Part shown: positions 24,701 through 32,925 of the stretch, in pieces
Position numbering within the stretch: the first letter of the stretch is position 1
How the letters are laid out: the number at the start of each line of letters is the position of its first letter
Source of the DNA: Devosia sp.
GTDB taxonomy: Bacteria > Pseudomonadota > Alphaproteobacteria > Rhizobiales > Devosiaceae
Direction: 5' to 3'
Length of the DNA: 64,000 nucleotides
Assembly (NCBI RefSeq): GCF_017744655.1
Contig: NZ_JAGIAW010000001.1
Span: forward strand, 310,001-374,000
Position numbers and translations under genes: made by a program
The notes under the pieces: generated by a model
What the model was told of the DNA's origin: nothing
Seen by the model: the letters and a program-made list of their open reading frames with translations, nothing else
The model's database searches: none

Positions 24701-25054
24701 GGCGCCGATCATCTCGACGTTGAATTTGTCGAGCACGCCCATCTTGCGCAGGGACAGGGCGCAGTTGAGTGCGGTCTGACCGCCCATGGTGGGGAGGAGC
24801 GCGTCGGGGCGTTCCTTCTCGATGATTTTTGCGACGACTTCTGGAGTGATCGGCTCCATGTAGGTGGCGTCGGCGAGATCCGGGTCGGTCATGATCGTCG
24901 CCGGATTGGAGTTCACCAGAATGATCCGGTAGCCCTCTTCCTTCAGCGCCTTACAGGCCTGGGTGCCGGAATAGTCGAATTCGCAAGCCTGCCCGATGAT
25001 GATGGGGCCCGCGCCGATGATCAGGATCGATTTGATGTCGGTACGTTTTGGCAT
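21743..25054 (-). CDS. carB: Carbamoyl-phosphate synthase large subunit
   Basis: 1103 aa (E. coli 1073). With CarA it makes carbamoyl phosphate from bicarbonate, ammonia and 2 ATP for arginine and pyrimidine synthesis. Two homologous ATP-grasp halves are visible: the first begins [20 protein letters not shown] and has [14 protein letters not shown]; the second repeats [20 protein letters not shown] and [12 protein letters not shown]. The final ~130 residues form the allosteric MGS-like domain ([10 protein letters not shown] ... [10 protein letters not shown]). carA is ~20 kb away, so expression of the subunits is not coupled in an operon. Confidence 0.97.
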   Translation of the reverse strand: MPKRTDIKSILIIGAGPIIIGQACEFDYSGTQACKALKEEGYRIILVNSNPATIMTDPDLADATYMEPITPEVVAKIIEKERPDALLPTMGGQTALNCALSLRKMGVLDKFNVEMIGATAEAIDKAEDRELFRDAMKKIGLDTPRSMLAHNTIEALQALEVIGLPCIIRPSFTLGGTGGGIAYNREEYLAIVESGVDASPTNEVLVEESVLGWKEYEMEVVRDKKDNCIIICSIENIDPMGVHTGDSITVAPALTLTDKEYQIMRDASLAVLREIGVETGGSNVQFGINPKDGRMVVIEMNPRVSRSSALASKATGFPIAKVAARLAVGYTLDELENDITGGATPASFEPTIDYVVTKIPRFAFEKFPGADNRLTTSMKSVGEAMAIGRTFQESLQKALRSLETGLTGLNEIGIPGLGEGEDKNAIKAALGTPTPNRLLHVAEAMRLGLSNEDIFEACKIDPWFLEQMRGIVDMEQKVKQFGLPQEAASLRQLKGMGFSDARLAQLAGVKTSDVRKLRHSLEVRPAYKRIDTSAAEFASPTAYMYSTYETPFAGAVADESRPSDRKKVVILGGGPNRIGQGIEFDYCCCHAAFALADAGYETIMVNCNPETVSTDYDTSDRLYFEPLTEEDVIEILLREKQNGTLHGVIVQFGGQTPLNLAEAVAKAGVPILGTQPEAIDLAEDRDLFMKLLNRLELTQPKNGIAYSLEQSRLVAERLGYPLVIRPSYVLGGRAMAIVHSANEFERYIQDTLTGLVPPDILQRYPNDRTGQINSVLSDNPLLFDAYLSGAIEIDVDALCDGKDVFVAGIMEHIEEAGIHSGDSACSLPPRSLPPEVIEELKRQTRELAFALKVGGLMNVQYAYKDDTIYLIEVNPRASRTVPFVAKVIGEPIAKIASRVMAGESLASFNLVEKKLKHIAVKEAVFPFNRFPGVDTVLGPEMKSTGEVIGLDLDFAIAFAKSQMGAGQKVPTSGKAFISVRDDDKQYIVDMARHLVEAGFEILATGGTQRYLVDNNVPATKINKVLEGRPHIVDSMKNGGVQLVINTTDGLKSISDSRDIRRTALLAKIPYYTTIDGALAAVEGIVALRQGGLQVRALQEYFAA

Positions 25055-25265
25055 GGCGCTCGCTCTGTCTGACTAACTGAAGACGGGCGAGGGGGAATCG
25101 CCCGGACGCACCTGTCCGCGCGAAACCCGCGCTGCAACTGAGCGCTGCGGCACGGGGGAAAAGACCGAACATGGTGGTTAGGTGGGCTGTCTAACCGAAG
25201 AGTCGCGCGAAGGGAAGGGGGGCGCGGCGCATAACAGTGCTCATCCCCTCCCTGCTCTTGGCAGC

Positions 25266-25583
25266 CTACTCCGACGGACAGCGAAACGGTAGGAAGGTGC
25301 TGGCCGCGCCTTCGTTCATCATCACCAGGGTAATCAGGTCAGCTATGTCTCGCTCCTGATTGGATTGCGGGCAGATAGCGATCTGTTCGGTGCAACCCGA
25401 GGCGATGAAATTCTCGTTGGTCGCGAGGAAATTGTAATTGATGTCGTCCGAGCCAATGCGGTCGAGCGCACGGGCCCAAGCATCGGTGTAGAGCGCGCAT
25501 TTCTGTTGCTGCCACGCGGAGGGTTCTTCCGCATTGGCTGGAGAGATCAGAAGTACTGCGGCGGTGAGGGCGACGCCGCGCAT
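25266..25583 (-). CDS. Small secreted protein, function unknown
   Basis: 105 aa. Signal peptide ~1-20 (MRGVALTAAVLLISPANA) followed by a mature domain with four cysteines (QQKCALYTDAW, SGCTEQIAICPQ, FRCPSE at the C-terminus). It overlaps the stop of the upstream gene by one base (TGATG), indicating translational coupling. No family is recognised; disulfide-stabilised periplasmic protein is the inference. Confidence 0.65.
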   Translation of the reverse strand: MRGVALTAAVLLISPANAEEPSAWQQQKCALYTDAWARALDRIGSDDINYNFLATNENFIASGCTEQIAICPQSNQERDIADLITLVMMNEGAASTFLPFRCPSE

Positions 25584-25816
25584 CAGTGTTCTCCGGCGCA
25601 TTCTGCGGTGGGGCTGGTCGAGCCCAGTTGCTCGAGGCAGGCGCATTGGCGTTCGAAACGCGCAGCTTCCTCGTCGGACAATTTGCCGCCCGAGACCAGA
25701 AGTTCCAGTTGGGATCGGCAGAGTTTTGCCTCGACGGAGGAGGCAGGTGCTGGCTGTGCAAAGACCGTCGTGGACGTGATCAACAAGGCGGAAAGGACGA
25801 GGAAGGCGACGCGCAT
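25583..25816 (-). CDS. Small secreted Cys-containing protein, function unknown
   Basis: 77 aa. Signal peptide ~1-21 (VFAQP). The mature part AKLCRSQLELLVSGGKLSDEEAA then FERQCACLEQL and a final CAGEH has four cysteines. It is translationally coupled to the next small secreted gene, so the two probably act together. ATG 25816 starts the signal peptide; upstream sequence in frame is not protein-like. Confidence 0.62.
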   Translation of the reverse strand: MRVAFLVLSALLITSTTVFAQPAPASSVEAKLCRSQLELLVSGGKLSDEEAARFERQCACLEQLGSTSPTAECAGEH

Positions 25817-26077
25817 GGGAATTCCGTGAAGAGGTGAATCAGCTTCTGCGCAAGGAATGCGAAATTTGAATGGCAGGCACTGGGGTGCCGATACGCCGAA
25901 GCCGTTGACAGGATGGGCCGACGGGCGCATGGAGCAAGGCGCGACGTGTGTTTTCACCGTTCAAAGAGAAAGATCATGAACCCCGACAGTCGAAGTCGAA
26001 TTCGACCCTGTTTAGCGGCCTGACGATCTGACTGAGGTCAGCTCCGGTGGGCCGATAGCCTACCTATAGGAGCTGCC

Positions 26078-27055
26078 ATGCTGCGCATTTACACGCGTAC
26101 TGAAGACAAGCTTGTGCCTTTCGATGCTGAAAAGAGCACCGGACTGCCAATCTGGCTCGACCTCATCTCGCCCAATGATGAGGACGTTTCGCGGGTCGAA
26201 GGCCTGCTTGGCGTTGACGTGCCGAGCCGTGCCGAAATGGAAGAGATCGAGCTCTCTGCCCGGCTTTACACCGAGGCGGGCGCCACTTTCATGACGCTGA
26301 CAGGGCTTGCCAATCTCGATACCGAAGCCCCGATCAAGACGCCAATCACCTTTATCCTCAAGGGCAATACGCTGGTTACGGTGCGTTATGCCGAGCCAAA
26401 GCCGTTCCTTGCCTATACGAACCGGGCGCAGAAGCCCAACGGCTCGCCGCATTGTTCGGGCGAGGAGATCATGCTCGGGCTGATCGAGGCGATGATCGAC
26501 CGGACGGCTGATGCGCTGGAGCGGATCGGTAATGAAACAGACGGTCTGTCGCGCAGCGTGTTCAAGACGGCGCAGGCCAAGACCAAGGCCAGCACCAAGA
26601 CGCACGATCTTGAAAACGTCATTTCCCTCATTGGGTTAAAGGCGGAGTTACTGACGATGATTCAAGAAAGCCTCGTCAGCGTCTCGCGGCTGGTGGCCTA
26701 TTATGCGGCGACGGAAGACACGAGCGACAACAAGGAGAGCAAGCATCTGGTGCGGTTGATCCAGCGCGATGCGAACTCGCTGGGCGAGCATGCGCGGGCG
26801 CTCTCGGCGCGTCTCGGCTTCCTGCTCGATGCGACGCTGGGGGCGATCAATCTCGAGCAGAACCAGATCATCAAGATCTTCTCCGTGGCTGCGGTGGTCT
26901 TTCTGCCGCCGACGCTGGTCGCCTCGATCTATGGGATGAACTATGACTTCATGCCGGAGCTGCACTGGAACTTTGGCTATCCCTTTGCGCTGGGGCTGAT
27001 GGTGCTCTCGGCGGCCGTGCCGTTCCTCTACTTCAAGCGCAAGGGCTGGCTCTAG
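26078..27055 (+). CDS. corA: CorA-family magnesium/divalent cation channel
   Basis: 325 aa. The large cytosolic N-terminal domain (1-~260) is followed by two C-terminal membrane helices: IIKIFSVAAVVFLPPTLVAS, then the selectivity motif YGMN in SIYGMNYDFMPEL, then the final helix ending KRKGWL. CorA channels import Mg2+ (also Co2+/Ni2+) down the membrane potential. TAGGAG before the ATG supports the start. Convergent with the dedA gene, 4 bp apart. Confidence 0.93.
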   Translation: MLRIYTRTEDKLVPFDAEKSTGLPIWLDLISPNDEDVSRVEGLLGVDVPSRAEMEEIELSARLYTEAGATFMTLTGLANLDTEAPIKTPITFILKGNTLVTVRYAEPKPFLAYTNRAQKPNGSPHCSGEEIMLGLIEAMIDRTADALERIGNETDGLSRSVFKTAQAKTKASTKTHDLENVISLIGLKAELLTMIQESLVSVSRLVAYYAATEDTSDNKESKHLVRLIQRDANSLGEHARALSARLGFLLDATLGAINLEQNQIIKIFSVAAVVFLPPTLVASIYGMNYDFMPELHWNFGYPFALGLMVLSAAVPFLYFKRKGWL

Positions 27056-27059
27056 GCGG

Positions 27060-27668
27060 TTAGACGCCGAGGCGATTTCCTCGGCGGGCGAGGCCAATGA
27101 GTTTGTCGAGCACTAGGCCCATGACAATGGCGAGGACGATCGCCAGGATCATGCCGAGAAGCGGGTTGCTGGAGAACCAGCGGCCCGCGAGATAGCCCAT
27201 GGCTACATTGTAGGTGGCCCAGAGGGCGCTCGCGAGAATGCAGAGCGGGGCGAAGCGGCGATAGGGATAGGAGACTGTTCCCGCCGTGAGATTGACCGCG
27301 AGGCGGGCCCAGGGAATGAAACGGGCGACAAGCACCAGCATGGCGGGGCGAGTTTGCAGGCTCTTTTCCGCCCAGCCAAGCAGGCGGGTGAGAGGGCGGA
27401 AGCGCAGGCTTTCGACACGCTGACGACCGAGAAGGCTGCCAATCAGGTAGGTGGCGTTGTCGGCGATGATGGCACCGAGGGTGGCGATCAGCAGCAATGG
27501 CAGCAGATGCGGGGTTTCGCTTGATGCGGCGAGGGCCGCCAGGGCGATGATGACGGCTTCGCTGGGAAAGAGCGGGAAGAAGCCGTCGAGGATCACCAGT
27601 GCCAGGGCGATCAGGTAAATCCAGGGCGATGCGGCAAGCGGCAGGATGATGTCGAGCAGGAAGTCCAT
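27060..27668 (-). CDS. DedA-family membrane protein
   Basis: 202 aa with about four or five membrane segments. The DedA/SNARE-associated core is seen in LDGFFPLFPSEAVIIALAAL, the GAIIADNATYLIGSLLGR re-entrant region and LVARFIPWARLAVNLTAG (with the R-F-x-P-x-x-R motif). Members are thought to be lipid scramblases/flippases needed for envelope integrity and proton-motive-force-dependent resistance. The start is at ATG 27668. Confidence 0.88.
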   Translation of the reverse strand: MDFLLDIILPLAASPWIYLIALALVILDGFFPLFPSEAVIIALAALAASSETPHLLPLLLIATLGAIIADNATYLIGSLLGRQRVESLRFRPLTRLLGWAEKSLQTRPAMLVLVARFIPWARLAVNLTAGTVSYPYRRFAPLCILASALWATYNVAMGYLAGRWFSSNPLLGMILAIVLAIVMGLVLDKLIGLARRGNRLGV

Positions 27669-27819
27669 GTGGGCTTCTAGCGTGGCTGGGGTACGGCTGT
27701 GTGACGGCGGAAATCGCTATCGCCGCCAAATGGCCTCAGAACAGCCCACAGGAGGCCTTGTTGCTCGCCTCACATCGGCGTGATCGCTCAAGCGATCGGC
27801 TTAAAGCAAAGAGGTTGAA

Positions 27820-27960
27820 ATGAAGAATTTGCGCCTTGCCGCCCTTGCGGCCTTTACGGCCCTGGCCCTTGCAGCCTGTGGCGGCGATGCTCCTCCGCCG
27901 GCTGATGCTCCGGCGGACACGAACACCACTACGCCGGCAGCACCACCGCCGGCCTCCTAA
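27820..27960 (+). CDS. Small lipoprotein, 46 aa
   Basis: 46 aa with a classic lipoprotein signal: MKNLRLAALAAFTALALAAC, where LAAC is the lipobox and Cys20 the lipidated residue. The remaining 26 residues are Pro/Ala/Thr-rich (PADAPADTNTTTPAAPPPAS), so the mature peptide is a short unstructured tail. GAGG lies 6 nt before the ATG, and a perfect terminator follows. It resembles entericidin-like or small anchor lipoproteins, but no function can be assigned. Confidence 0.75.
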   Translation: MKNLRLAALAAFTALALAACGGDAPPPADAPADTNTTTPAAPPPAS

Positions 27961-27978
27961 GAGGACCGGCTGAAATTT

Positions 27979-28007
27979 GCCCCGGCTTCGGCCGGGGCTT
28001 TTGTTTT
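27979..28007 (+). terminator. Terminator of the small lipoprotein gene
   Basis: GCCCCGGC-TTCG-GCCGGGGC with a stable UUCG tetraloop followed by TTTTGTTTT. Confidence 0.92.
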
Positions 28008-28011
28008 GATA

Positions 28012-28380
28012 TTAGGCCGCCCGTGCGTGGGAGGGGCGATGCAGGGCGCTGACTAGGCTGTCAACGCGATAGGGCTTCGGGAAGAAGAGGGCGCCGGCTG
28101 GCAGATCGGCTGGGGTCGGGAGAACGCCGCCGGAGACGACGATAATCGGCAGGTGCGGCAGCGTGGTGGCGGCGAGACGCGCCAGAGCCAGGCCATCGGG
28201 ACCGGCGCCGAGTTCAATGTCGGTGATCAGGGCGTCGACGGCTTCATCGAGGAGATGGGCTCCGGCGCTGGCATTGGTGGCCGGCAGGGGAGAATAGCCG
28301 AGGTCGGCCAGCTGATCGCAGAGATCGAGCAGCAGAAGCGGGTTGTCTTCGACGACCAGTATCTTGGAAATGCGTGACAT
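28012..28380 (-). CDS. Single-domain response regulator
   Basis: 122 aa, receiver domain only (CheY/Spo0F-like). Acidic pocket E11-D12 in VVEDN, phospho-acceptor Asp54 in LITDIE, Ser83 in VVSGG and Lys102 in FFPKPY are all present. With no output domain it must act by protein contact or in a phosphorelay; no histidine kinase is nearby. GGAGAAG before the ATG at 28380 defines the start; the in-frame ATG at 28392 is less likely. Confidence 0.9.
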   Translation of the reverse strand: MSRISKILVVEDNPLLLLDLCDQLADLGYSPLPATNASAGAHLLDEAVDALITDIELGAGPDGLALARLAATTLPHLPIIVVSGGVLPTPADLPAGALFFPKPYRVDSLVSALHRPSHARAA

Positions 28381-28508
28381 CGGCTTCTCCATTGGCGCAG
28401 GCACAAGGGGAAGAGATTCGCCAGCCGAACGTTGCATGCTCACAGCGCATGGCTGGTGGCATGGTTAGCATTTTCCTAAAATTGTAAGCATTAACGCCAG
28501 TTGGGCGC

Positions 28509-29612
28509 TCAGAGTTGCGCGCGATAAAGCGCGACGCGGATGCCGCCGTGAAGCACCGGGGGCAAGGCGGGCTGGAATTTGAGACCCGTAGCGCCTGCCA
28601 GGTTCTTGTCGGCGGTGATGATGCCGACGCGCCAGCCTTTGAAGCGGGTTTTGAGGACTGTGCCCAGAGTGCGATGCAGGGTGACGAGCGGAGCCTTGTC
28701 GCCGATGCGGGTACCGTAAGGCGGGTTGAGGATGACGAGGCCGGGCGGGCCCGGAGGAGGCTCGAGGTCTTCGATGGATTTTTGGTCAAACTGGGTGAGG
28801 GCCGAAGCGCCTGAGCGGGTGGCGTTTTCGCCGGCCATGCGGATGGCACCGGGGTCCTTGTCCGAGCCGTAGAATTTGAGGTCGGTGGTCTTGGATGTGA
28901 CGGCGCCGCGGAGGGACTGCCAGGCTTTGGCGTCGAAAGAGGGGAGGCTTTCGAAGCTGAAGCTGCGTTCGCGGCCTGGGGGTAGGCCGAGCGCGATTTC
29001 GGCGGCTTCGATGACAAAAGTGCCGGAGCCGCACATGGGGTCGAGGACGGGTTCGGTGCCGATATAGCCGCACTGGCGGAGGAACATGGCGGCCATGGTT
29101 TCGCGCATCGGCGCCTTGTTGACCGCTTCCTTGAAACCGCGCTTGTGGAGCGACTCGCCTGTGGTGTCGATGCTGAGGGTGACGAGGTCGTCCTCGATGC
29201 GGACCATGATGCGGAGGGCGGCGTCTTCCACGATGGGAGCGCCGAACTCTTCGCTGATGGCGGTGGCGACACGCTGGGCGGCGGCACCATCGTGGTAGAT
29301 GCGGGAGCGCTTGCAACTGGCTTCGACGCGGATGGGGACGGACTTGTCGAGGAAATCGCCCCAAGGGATTTTTCGCGAGCGTTTATCGAGTTGTGCAAGA
29401 TGCATGGCGCGGAATTCGCCGAAGCGGGCGAGGATGCGGGTCGCGCCGCGAAGAACGAGGTTGGCGCGCCATACGTCGGCCCAGGTGCCGGTGAAGGCGA
29501 CACCGCCATCGACAACGGTGGCGCCTTCAAAACCCTGTTCGAGGGCTTCTGCGCAAAGCGGGGCTTCGAGGCCCGGGGTCGAGACGAGGTAGATTGGAAA
29601 GCTGGCGGTCAT
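28509..29612 (-). CDS. THUMP-type class I RNA methyltransferase (RlmL-like)
   Basis: 367 aa. The N-terminal THUMP-like RNA-binding region (1-~155) precedes a Rossmann methyltransferase domain: VLDPMCGSGTFVIEAA (motif I), the DKDPGAIRMAGENA segment and the catalytic motif IV VILNPPYGTRIGD. The NPPY motif predicts methylation of a base amino group, i.e. m2G in rRNA as by the RlmL N-terminal half (m2G2445); tRNA guanine is the alternative. The RlmK half found in E. coli is absent. Confidence 0.87.
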   Translation of the reverse strand: MTASFPIYLVSTPGLEAPLCAEALEQGFEGATVVDGGVAFTGTWADVWRANLVLRGATRILARFGEFRAMHLAQLDKRSRKIPWGDFLDKSVPIRVEASCKRSRIYHDGAAAQRVATAISEEFGAPIVEDAALRIMVRIEDDLVTLSIDTTGESLHKRGFKEAVNKAPMRETMAAMFLRQCGYIGTEPVLDPMCGSGTFVIEAAEIALGLPPGRERSFSFESLPSFDAKAWQSLRGAVTSKTTDLKFYGSDKDPGAIRMAGENATRSGASALTQFDQKSIEDLEPPPGPPGLVILNPPYGTRIGDKAPLVTLHRTLGTVLKTRFKGWRVGIITADKNLAGATGLKFQPALPPVLHGGIRVALYRAQL

Positions 29613-29653
29613 GCGCCAGCACTAGCGGGGTCGAAGGGCGGGGGCAATGGTGT

Positions 29654-29706
29654 CGAGGCCATGCGGAGGCGAGACGGATTGCCGGGACGAGCCCGGCAAT
29701 GACAAC
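29654..29706. repeat. Dispersed palindromic repeat, partial copy
   Basis: CCATGCGGAGGCGAGACGG followed by ATTGCCGGG-ACGAG-CCCGGCAAT and GAC. It corresponds to the right half of the 7617 repeat in the same orientation; the left hairpin is missing. Confidence 0.7.
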
Positions 29707-29743
29707 AGAGGGGAAGCGCGTTGCGTGAGGGGGCCGCTCTTGG

Positions 29744-30175
29744 CTAGTTATTGATCGCCAGAATGCCCCACTGGGTTTCGCTGCAGCTATCGTCGAGGCA
29801 GGCATTGGTGATCCACATGGCGCCATTGGCGAGGCCGACGCCTTCGCTGGTGACGATCAGGTCGTCGACGTCCTGCGAGCCAATGGCTTCGAGGGTTTCG
29901 GGCAGGATCAGGCTGTCGAAATTGTCGATGAAATCCTGCTCTTCGAGGATGTCATAGGTCTCGCCATTGGCGTTGATGGTGAGGGGGTAGAAGGCGTAGC
30001 TGGTGATATCGGTCGGATTGGACATCGTCGCGTCCTGAATGCCGGCAAAGAGTTCGAAGAAGCCGTCGGCGTCGCCATGGATGGCTTCAATATTGGCATA
30101 AACCTCTTCTTCGCTGGCCATTGCAGGGGTAAAAAGGGCCAAGGCGAGCAGGGCGGGCGCGGCGTAGCGCAGCAT
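29744..30175 (-). CDS. Secreted acidic protein, function unknown
   Basis: 143 aa. Signal peptide ~1-20 (LLALALFTPAMAS). The mature domain is strongly acidic and includes GDADGFFELFAGIQDATMSN, and a C-terminal GAMWITNACLDDSCSETQWG with two cysteines likely forming a disulfide. The C-terminal G.WI...C....C....W..I segment resembles secreted proteins of the YARHG/NTF2-like type, but this is not asserted. ATG 30175 begins the signal peptide. Confidence 0.7.
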   Translation of the reverse strand: MLRYAAPALLALALFTPAMASEEEVYANIEAIHGDADGFFELFAGIQDATMSNPTDITSYAFYPLTINANGETYDILEEQDFIDNFDSLILPETLEAIGSQDVDDLIVTSEGVGLANGAMWITNACLDDSCSETQWGILAINN

Positions 30176-30364
30176 GGGGATGGTTCTCCGGAGGCGACGT
30201 TCGGGTGGCCTCAGGCAATTTTGAGCCAAATCGACGCAAGTACAAGACATCAGGCAAAATATACCCGCCGTTAAGTCCGGACCCGGCATTATGAGACCGC
30301 TGGAGAAGACAGGTTGGGTCTACTCCCCCGCTTTTGTTTTCAGTATTGCGTCAGGTCGGGTTCG

Positions 30365-31228
30365 ATGCGTCTCATTATCGGTATTGTCTTCGTGTTTGCC
30401 TGCGTGCTCGGCGGCTATGCAGCCATGGGCGGGCACGTTGAAGTTCTTTGGCAGCCGTTCGAATTCGTCATCATTCTGGGCGCGGCGATCGGCGCCTACA
30501 TCATCGGCAATAGCGGTCGGGTGCTGAAATCGACCGTCGGCATCTTCGGCACGCTGTTCAAGGGCCCACGCTATAACAAGGCGGCCTATGTGGAACTGCT
30601 GGGCCTGCAGTTCAGCCTTTACAAGCTGATCCAGGCCAAGGGCGTGCTGGCCATCGAAGCGCATATCGAAAACCCGCACGAATCCGAACTGTTCAACCGT
30701 TTCCCGACCTTCGCCAAGAACCACCACGCGGTGGAATTCCTCTGCGACTATCTCCGCATGGTCACCATGGGCACCAACAATGCCCATGAGATGGAAGCGC
30801 TGATGGACGAGGAACTGGAAACCCACCACCAGGAACAAGAACAGCTCGTGGGCGCCATGCAGGCGCTGGCCGATGGCACGCCGGCTCTCGGCATCGTGGC
30901 CGCCGTGCTCGGCGTTATCAAGACCATGGGCGCCATCACCGAGCCGCCGGAAGTTCTCGGTCACCTCATCGGTGGTGCTCTCGTGGGTACCTTCTTCGGC
31001 GTGTTCGTCGCTTACGGCTTCTTCGGCCCGATGGCCCAGTCGCTGCGCGGCATTTTCGAAGCCGAATCCAAGTACTTCCTCTCGATGAAGGTTGGCCTTC
31101 TCGCCCATATCAGCGGCCAGCCGCCGGTGATGGCTGTCGAGTTCGCCCGCAAGGCGCTGATGAGCGACGTGCGTCCGACCTTCAACGAAGTCGAAGAAGC
31201 CACTGCAGCTCTGCCGTCTGCCACCTAA
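30365..31228 (+). CDS. motA: Flagellar motor stator protein MotA
   Basis: 287 aa inner-membrane protein; four TM helices with a large cytosolic loop. The N-terminal MRLIIGIVFVFACVLGGYAAMGGH is the proteobacterial MotA start; further markers are LGAAIGAYIIGN, DYLRMVTMGTNNAHEMEALM and the conserved ADGTPALGIVAAVLGVIKTMG (TM3, Pro at the proton path) and GALVGTFFGVFVAYG (TM4). With MotB it forms the proton-driven stator. Directly followed by motB (72 bp), away from any flagellar cluster. Confidence 0.95.
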   Translation: MRLIIGIVFVFACVLGGYAAMGGHVEVLWQPFEFVIILGAAIGAYIIGNSGRVLKSTVGIFGTLFKGPRYNKAAYVELLGLQFSLYKLIQAKGVLAIEAHIENPHESELFNRFPTFAKNHHAVEFLCDYLRMVTMGTNNAHEMEALMDEELETHHQEQEQLVGAMQALADGTPALGIVAAVLGVIKTMGAITEPPEVLGHLIGGALVGTFFGVFVAYGFFGPMAQSLRGIFEAESKYFLSMKVGLLAHISGQPPVMAVEFARKALMSDVRPTFNEVEEATAALPSAT

Positions 31229-31300
31229 GTTTTCTACTTCTAGCGGGCCGCGCGATCTCCCCACAGATCGGGCGGCCCAAACGCTGCCAGGGGGCACGTC

Positions 31301-32221
31301 ATGGCGAATTTCGAACAGCCGATCATCATCAAGAAGGTCAAGAAGGGTGGGCACGCCCACCATGGCGGCGCGTGGAAGATCGCCTATGCCGACTTCGTGA
31401 CGGCCATGATGGCGTTCTTCCTGCTGATGTGGCTGATCAACATGACGACGGCCGAGCAGAAGCAGGGTCTTGCCGACTACTTTTCCCCGCCTTCGGTCAG
31501 TCTGTCCGATAGTGGTGCCGGTGGCGTCATGGGTGGCCAGGCCATGGATAATGCCGGTTCGAGCATGTCGGGTTCGGCTTCCGACATCACGGCGAAGGAA
31601 CCGGCGGCAGCGGCGGAAGCCGTGACCGGCGAAGCCGATCTCTCGGTGGGCGGCCAGGCGCGCGACAATGGCAGCGAGCAGGAAGCCTCGAGCGATTCCG
31701 AATTCAATCTCAAGGCGGTCGATTCCCAGGAATTCCACTCGGCCGCGGCGAGCATCCGCCAGGCCTGGCAGTCGATGCCGGAGTTGACGCCCTTCATGGA
31801 CAACCTGATCGTCGAGGAAACCGAAGACGGCCTCGACATCCAGATCGTCGATCAGCAGGGCAAGCGCATGTTCCCCGAAGGATCGAAGTATCCGCTGGAA
31901 GTGACTCGCGCCGCGATCGCCGCCATGGCGCCCTACCTGCAGCAGCTCAATTCGCAGATGACGATTTCGGGCCATACGGCTGCCGGCGGCCGCTATGAGA
32001 ACCCGCGCTATGGCGCCTGGGAACTGTCGGCCGACCGCGCCAATGTCGTGCGTTCGACGCTGGGCGAATTCGGGGTTACCGATGACCGCATCAAGTCGGT
32101 GGCCGGGCGCGCTTCGGATGAACCCTTCTTCCCGAATGACCCCTATATGGCGGCCAATGAGCGCGTGAAGATCACCGTGCTGCGGACGGCGCCGCCGGTG
32201 CCGGTGGGCCTCAAGCCTTAA
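31301..32221 (+). CDS. motB: Flagellar motor stator protein MotB
   Basis: 306 aa. A cytosolic basic N-terminus (IIKKVKKGGHAHHGG) leads to one TM helix with the essential proton-carrying Asp31 in AYADFVTAMMAFFLLMWLIN. A Ser/Gly/Ala-rich plug and linker (60-135) follows, and the C-terminal OmpA-like peptidoglycan-binding domain contains ISGHTAAGG and the WELSADRANVVRSTL segment. Partner of MotA immediately upstream; together they form the stator. Confidence 0.93.
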   Translation: MANFEQPIIIKKVKKGGHAHHGGAWKIAYADFVTAMMAFFLLMWLINMTTAEQKQGLADYFSPPSVSLSDSGAGGVMGGQAMDNAGSSMSGSASDITAKEPAAAAEAVTGEADLSVGGQARDNGSEQEASSDSEFNLKAVDSQEFHSAAASIRQAWQSMPELTPFMDNLIVEETEDGLDIQIVDQQGKRMFPEGSKYPLEVTRAAIAAMAPYLQQLNSQMTISGHTAAGGRYENPRYGAWELSADRANVVRSTLGEFGVTDDRIKSVAGRASDEPFFPNDPYMAANERVKITVLRTAPPVPVGLKP

Positions 32222-32286
32222 ATACTGACCGGAACCCCTCGCAAAGCCTGACGTTCTTCTCGCATCGTAACTTTGCGAGAAGCGTC

Positions 32287-32460
32287 ATGTTCCAGCTATT
32301 GCTCATTCTCATCGTCATTGCCCTCGTGGCCGGCGCCATGGGCTTTACCGGTATTGCCGCCGGCGCGGCGGGTCTCGCCAAGATCATCTTCGTGCTGATG
32401 CTGATCGGGATCGGCATCATGGTGCTGCTGGCACTGATGGGACTGGTGATCCTGTTCTAG
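32287..32460 (+). CDS. DUF1328 small membrane protein (YtjA-like)
   Basis: 57 aa; two membrane helices around a short Gly/Ala-rich turn (VAGAMGFTGIAAGAAGLAKI), the signature of DUF1328 small inner-membrane proteins, widespread and of unknown role. A GAGAAG ribosome site precedes the ATG. Its stop overlaps the convergent GNAT gene by 4 bp (CTAG). Confidence 0.85.
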   Translation: MFQLLLILIVIALVAGAMGFTGIAAGAAGLAKIIFVLMLIGIGIMVLLALMGLVILF

Positions 32461-32924
32461 AGAAGCAGCTTGAAGCCCTCATGGGACTGCTCGAAGCCGA
32501 GCTTGCGGTAGAAGCGGTGGGCATCGAGGCGGATCTTGTTGGAGGTCAGTTGCACGATGCCGCAGCCGGCCTCGCGGCAGCGCTCCACTGCCCATTGCAC
32601 CATTTGCGACCCGAGACCGTTGCCGCGCTGATCGGTACGGATATGGACGTTTTCGAGGATGGCGCGTCGTGTGCCGAAGCGGGGAAGGCCCGGTAGGAAG
32701 CTGATCTGGAGCGTGCCCACGACCTCGTTGTTTCGCTCGACGACGATAAGCCGATGGTTTGGATCGGCTGCGATCTCATCGAAGGCAGCGCGATGGCGTG
32801 GGTCCGCCAGCGTCTCCGGATCGAGCGGCGGCGTATCGGCACCGCGGGCATCGCCAGCGTGGCAGAGCGTGAGAATGGTAGGAATTTCTTCGGGGCGGGC
32901 GTCGCGGTAGATGAGATCGGACAT
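32457..32924 (-). CDS. GNAT-family N-acetyltransferase
   Basis: 155 aa. The acetyl-CoA-binding motif RTDQRGNGLGSQMVQWA (~95-111) with Q/R-x-x-G-x-G/A is clear, after the beta-strand region EVVGTLQISFLPGL and before the C-terminal AHRFYRKLGFEQSHEG typical of GNATs. Substrate unknown. It sits at the end of the ABC-exporter operon (1 bp downstream), so transport-linked acetylation is possible. Confidence 0.87.
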   Translation of the reverse strand: MSDLIYRDARPEEIPTILTLCHAGDARGADTPPLDPETLADPRHRAAFDEIAADPNHRLIVVERNNEVVGTLQISFLPGLPRFGTRRAILENVHIRTDQRGNGLGSQMVQWAVERCREAGCGIVQLTSNKIRLDAHRFYRKLGFEQSHEGFKLLL

Positions 32925-32925
32925 A

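Noticed and set aside
26028..26041. CTGACTGAGGTCAG inverted repeat before corA, similar to the small-RNA palindrome
   Set aside because: The spacer between arms differs (4 bp instead of 2) and there is no promoter at the matching 8-nt distance.
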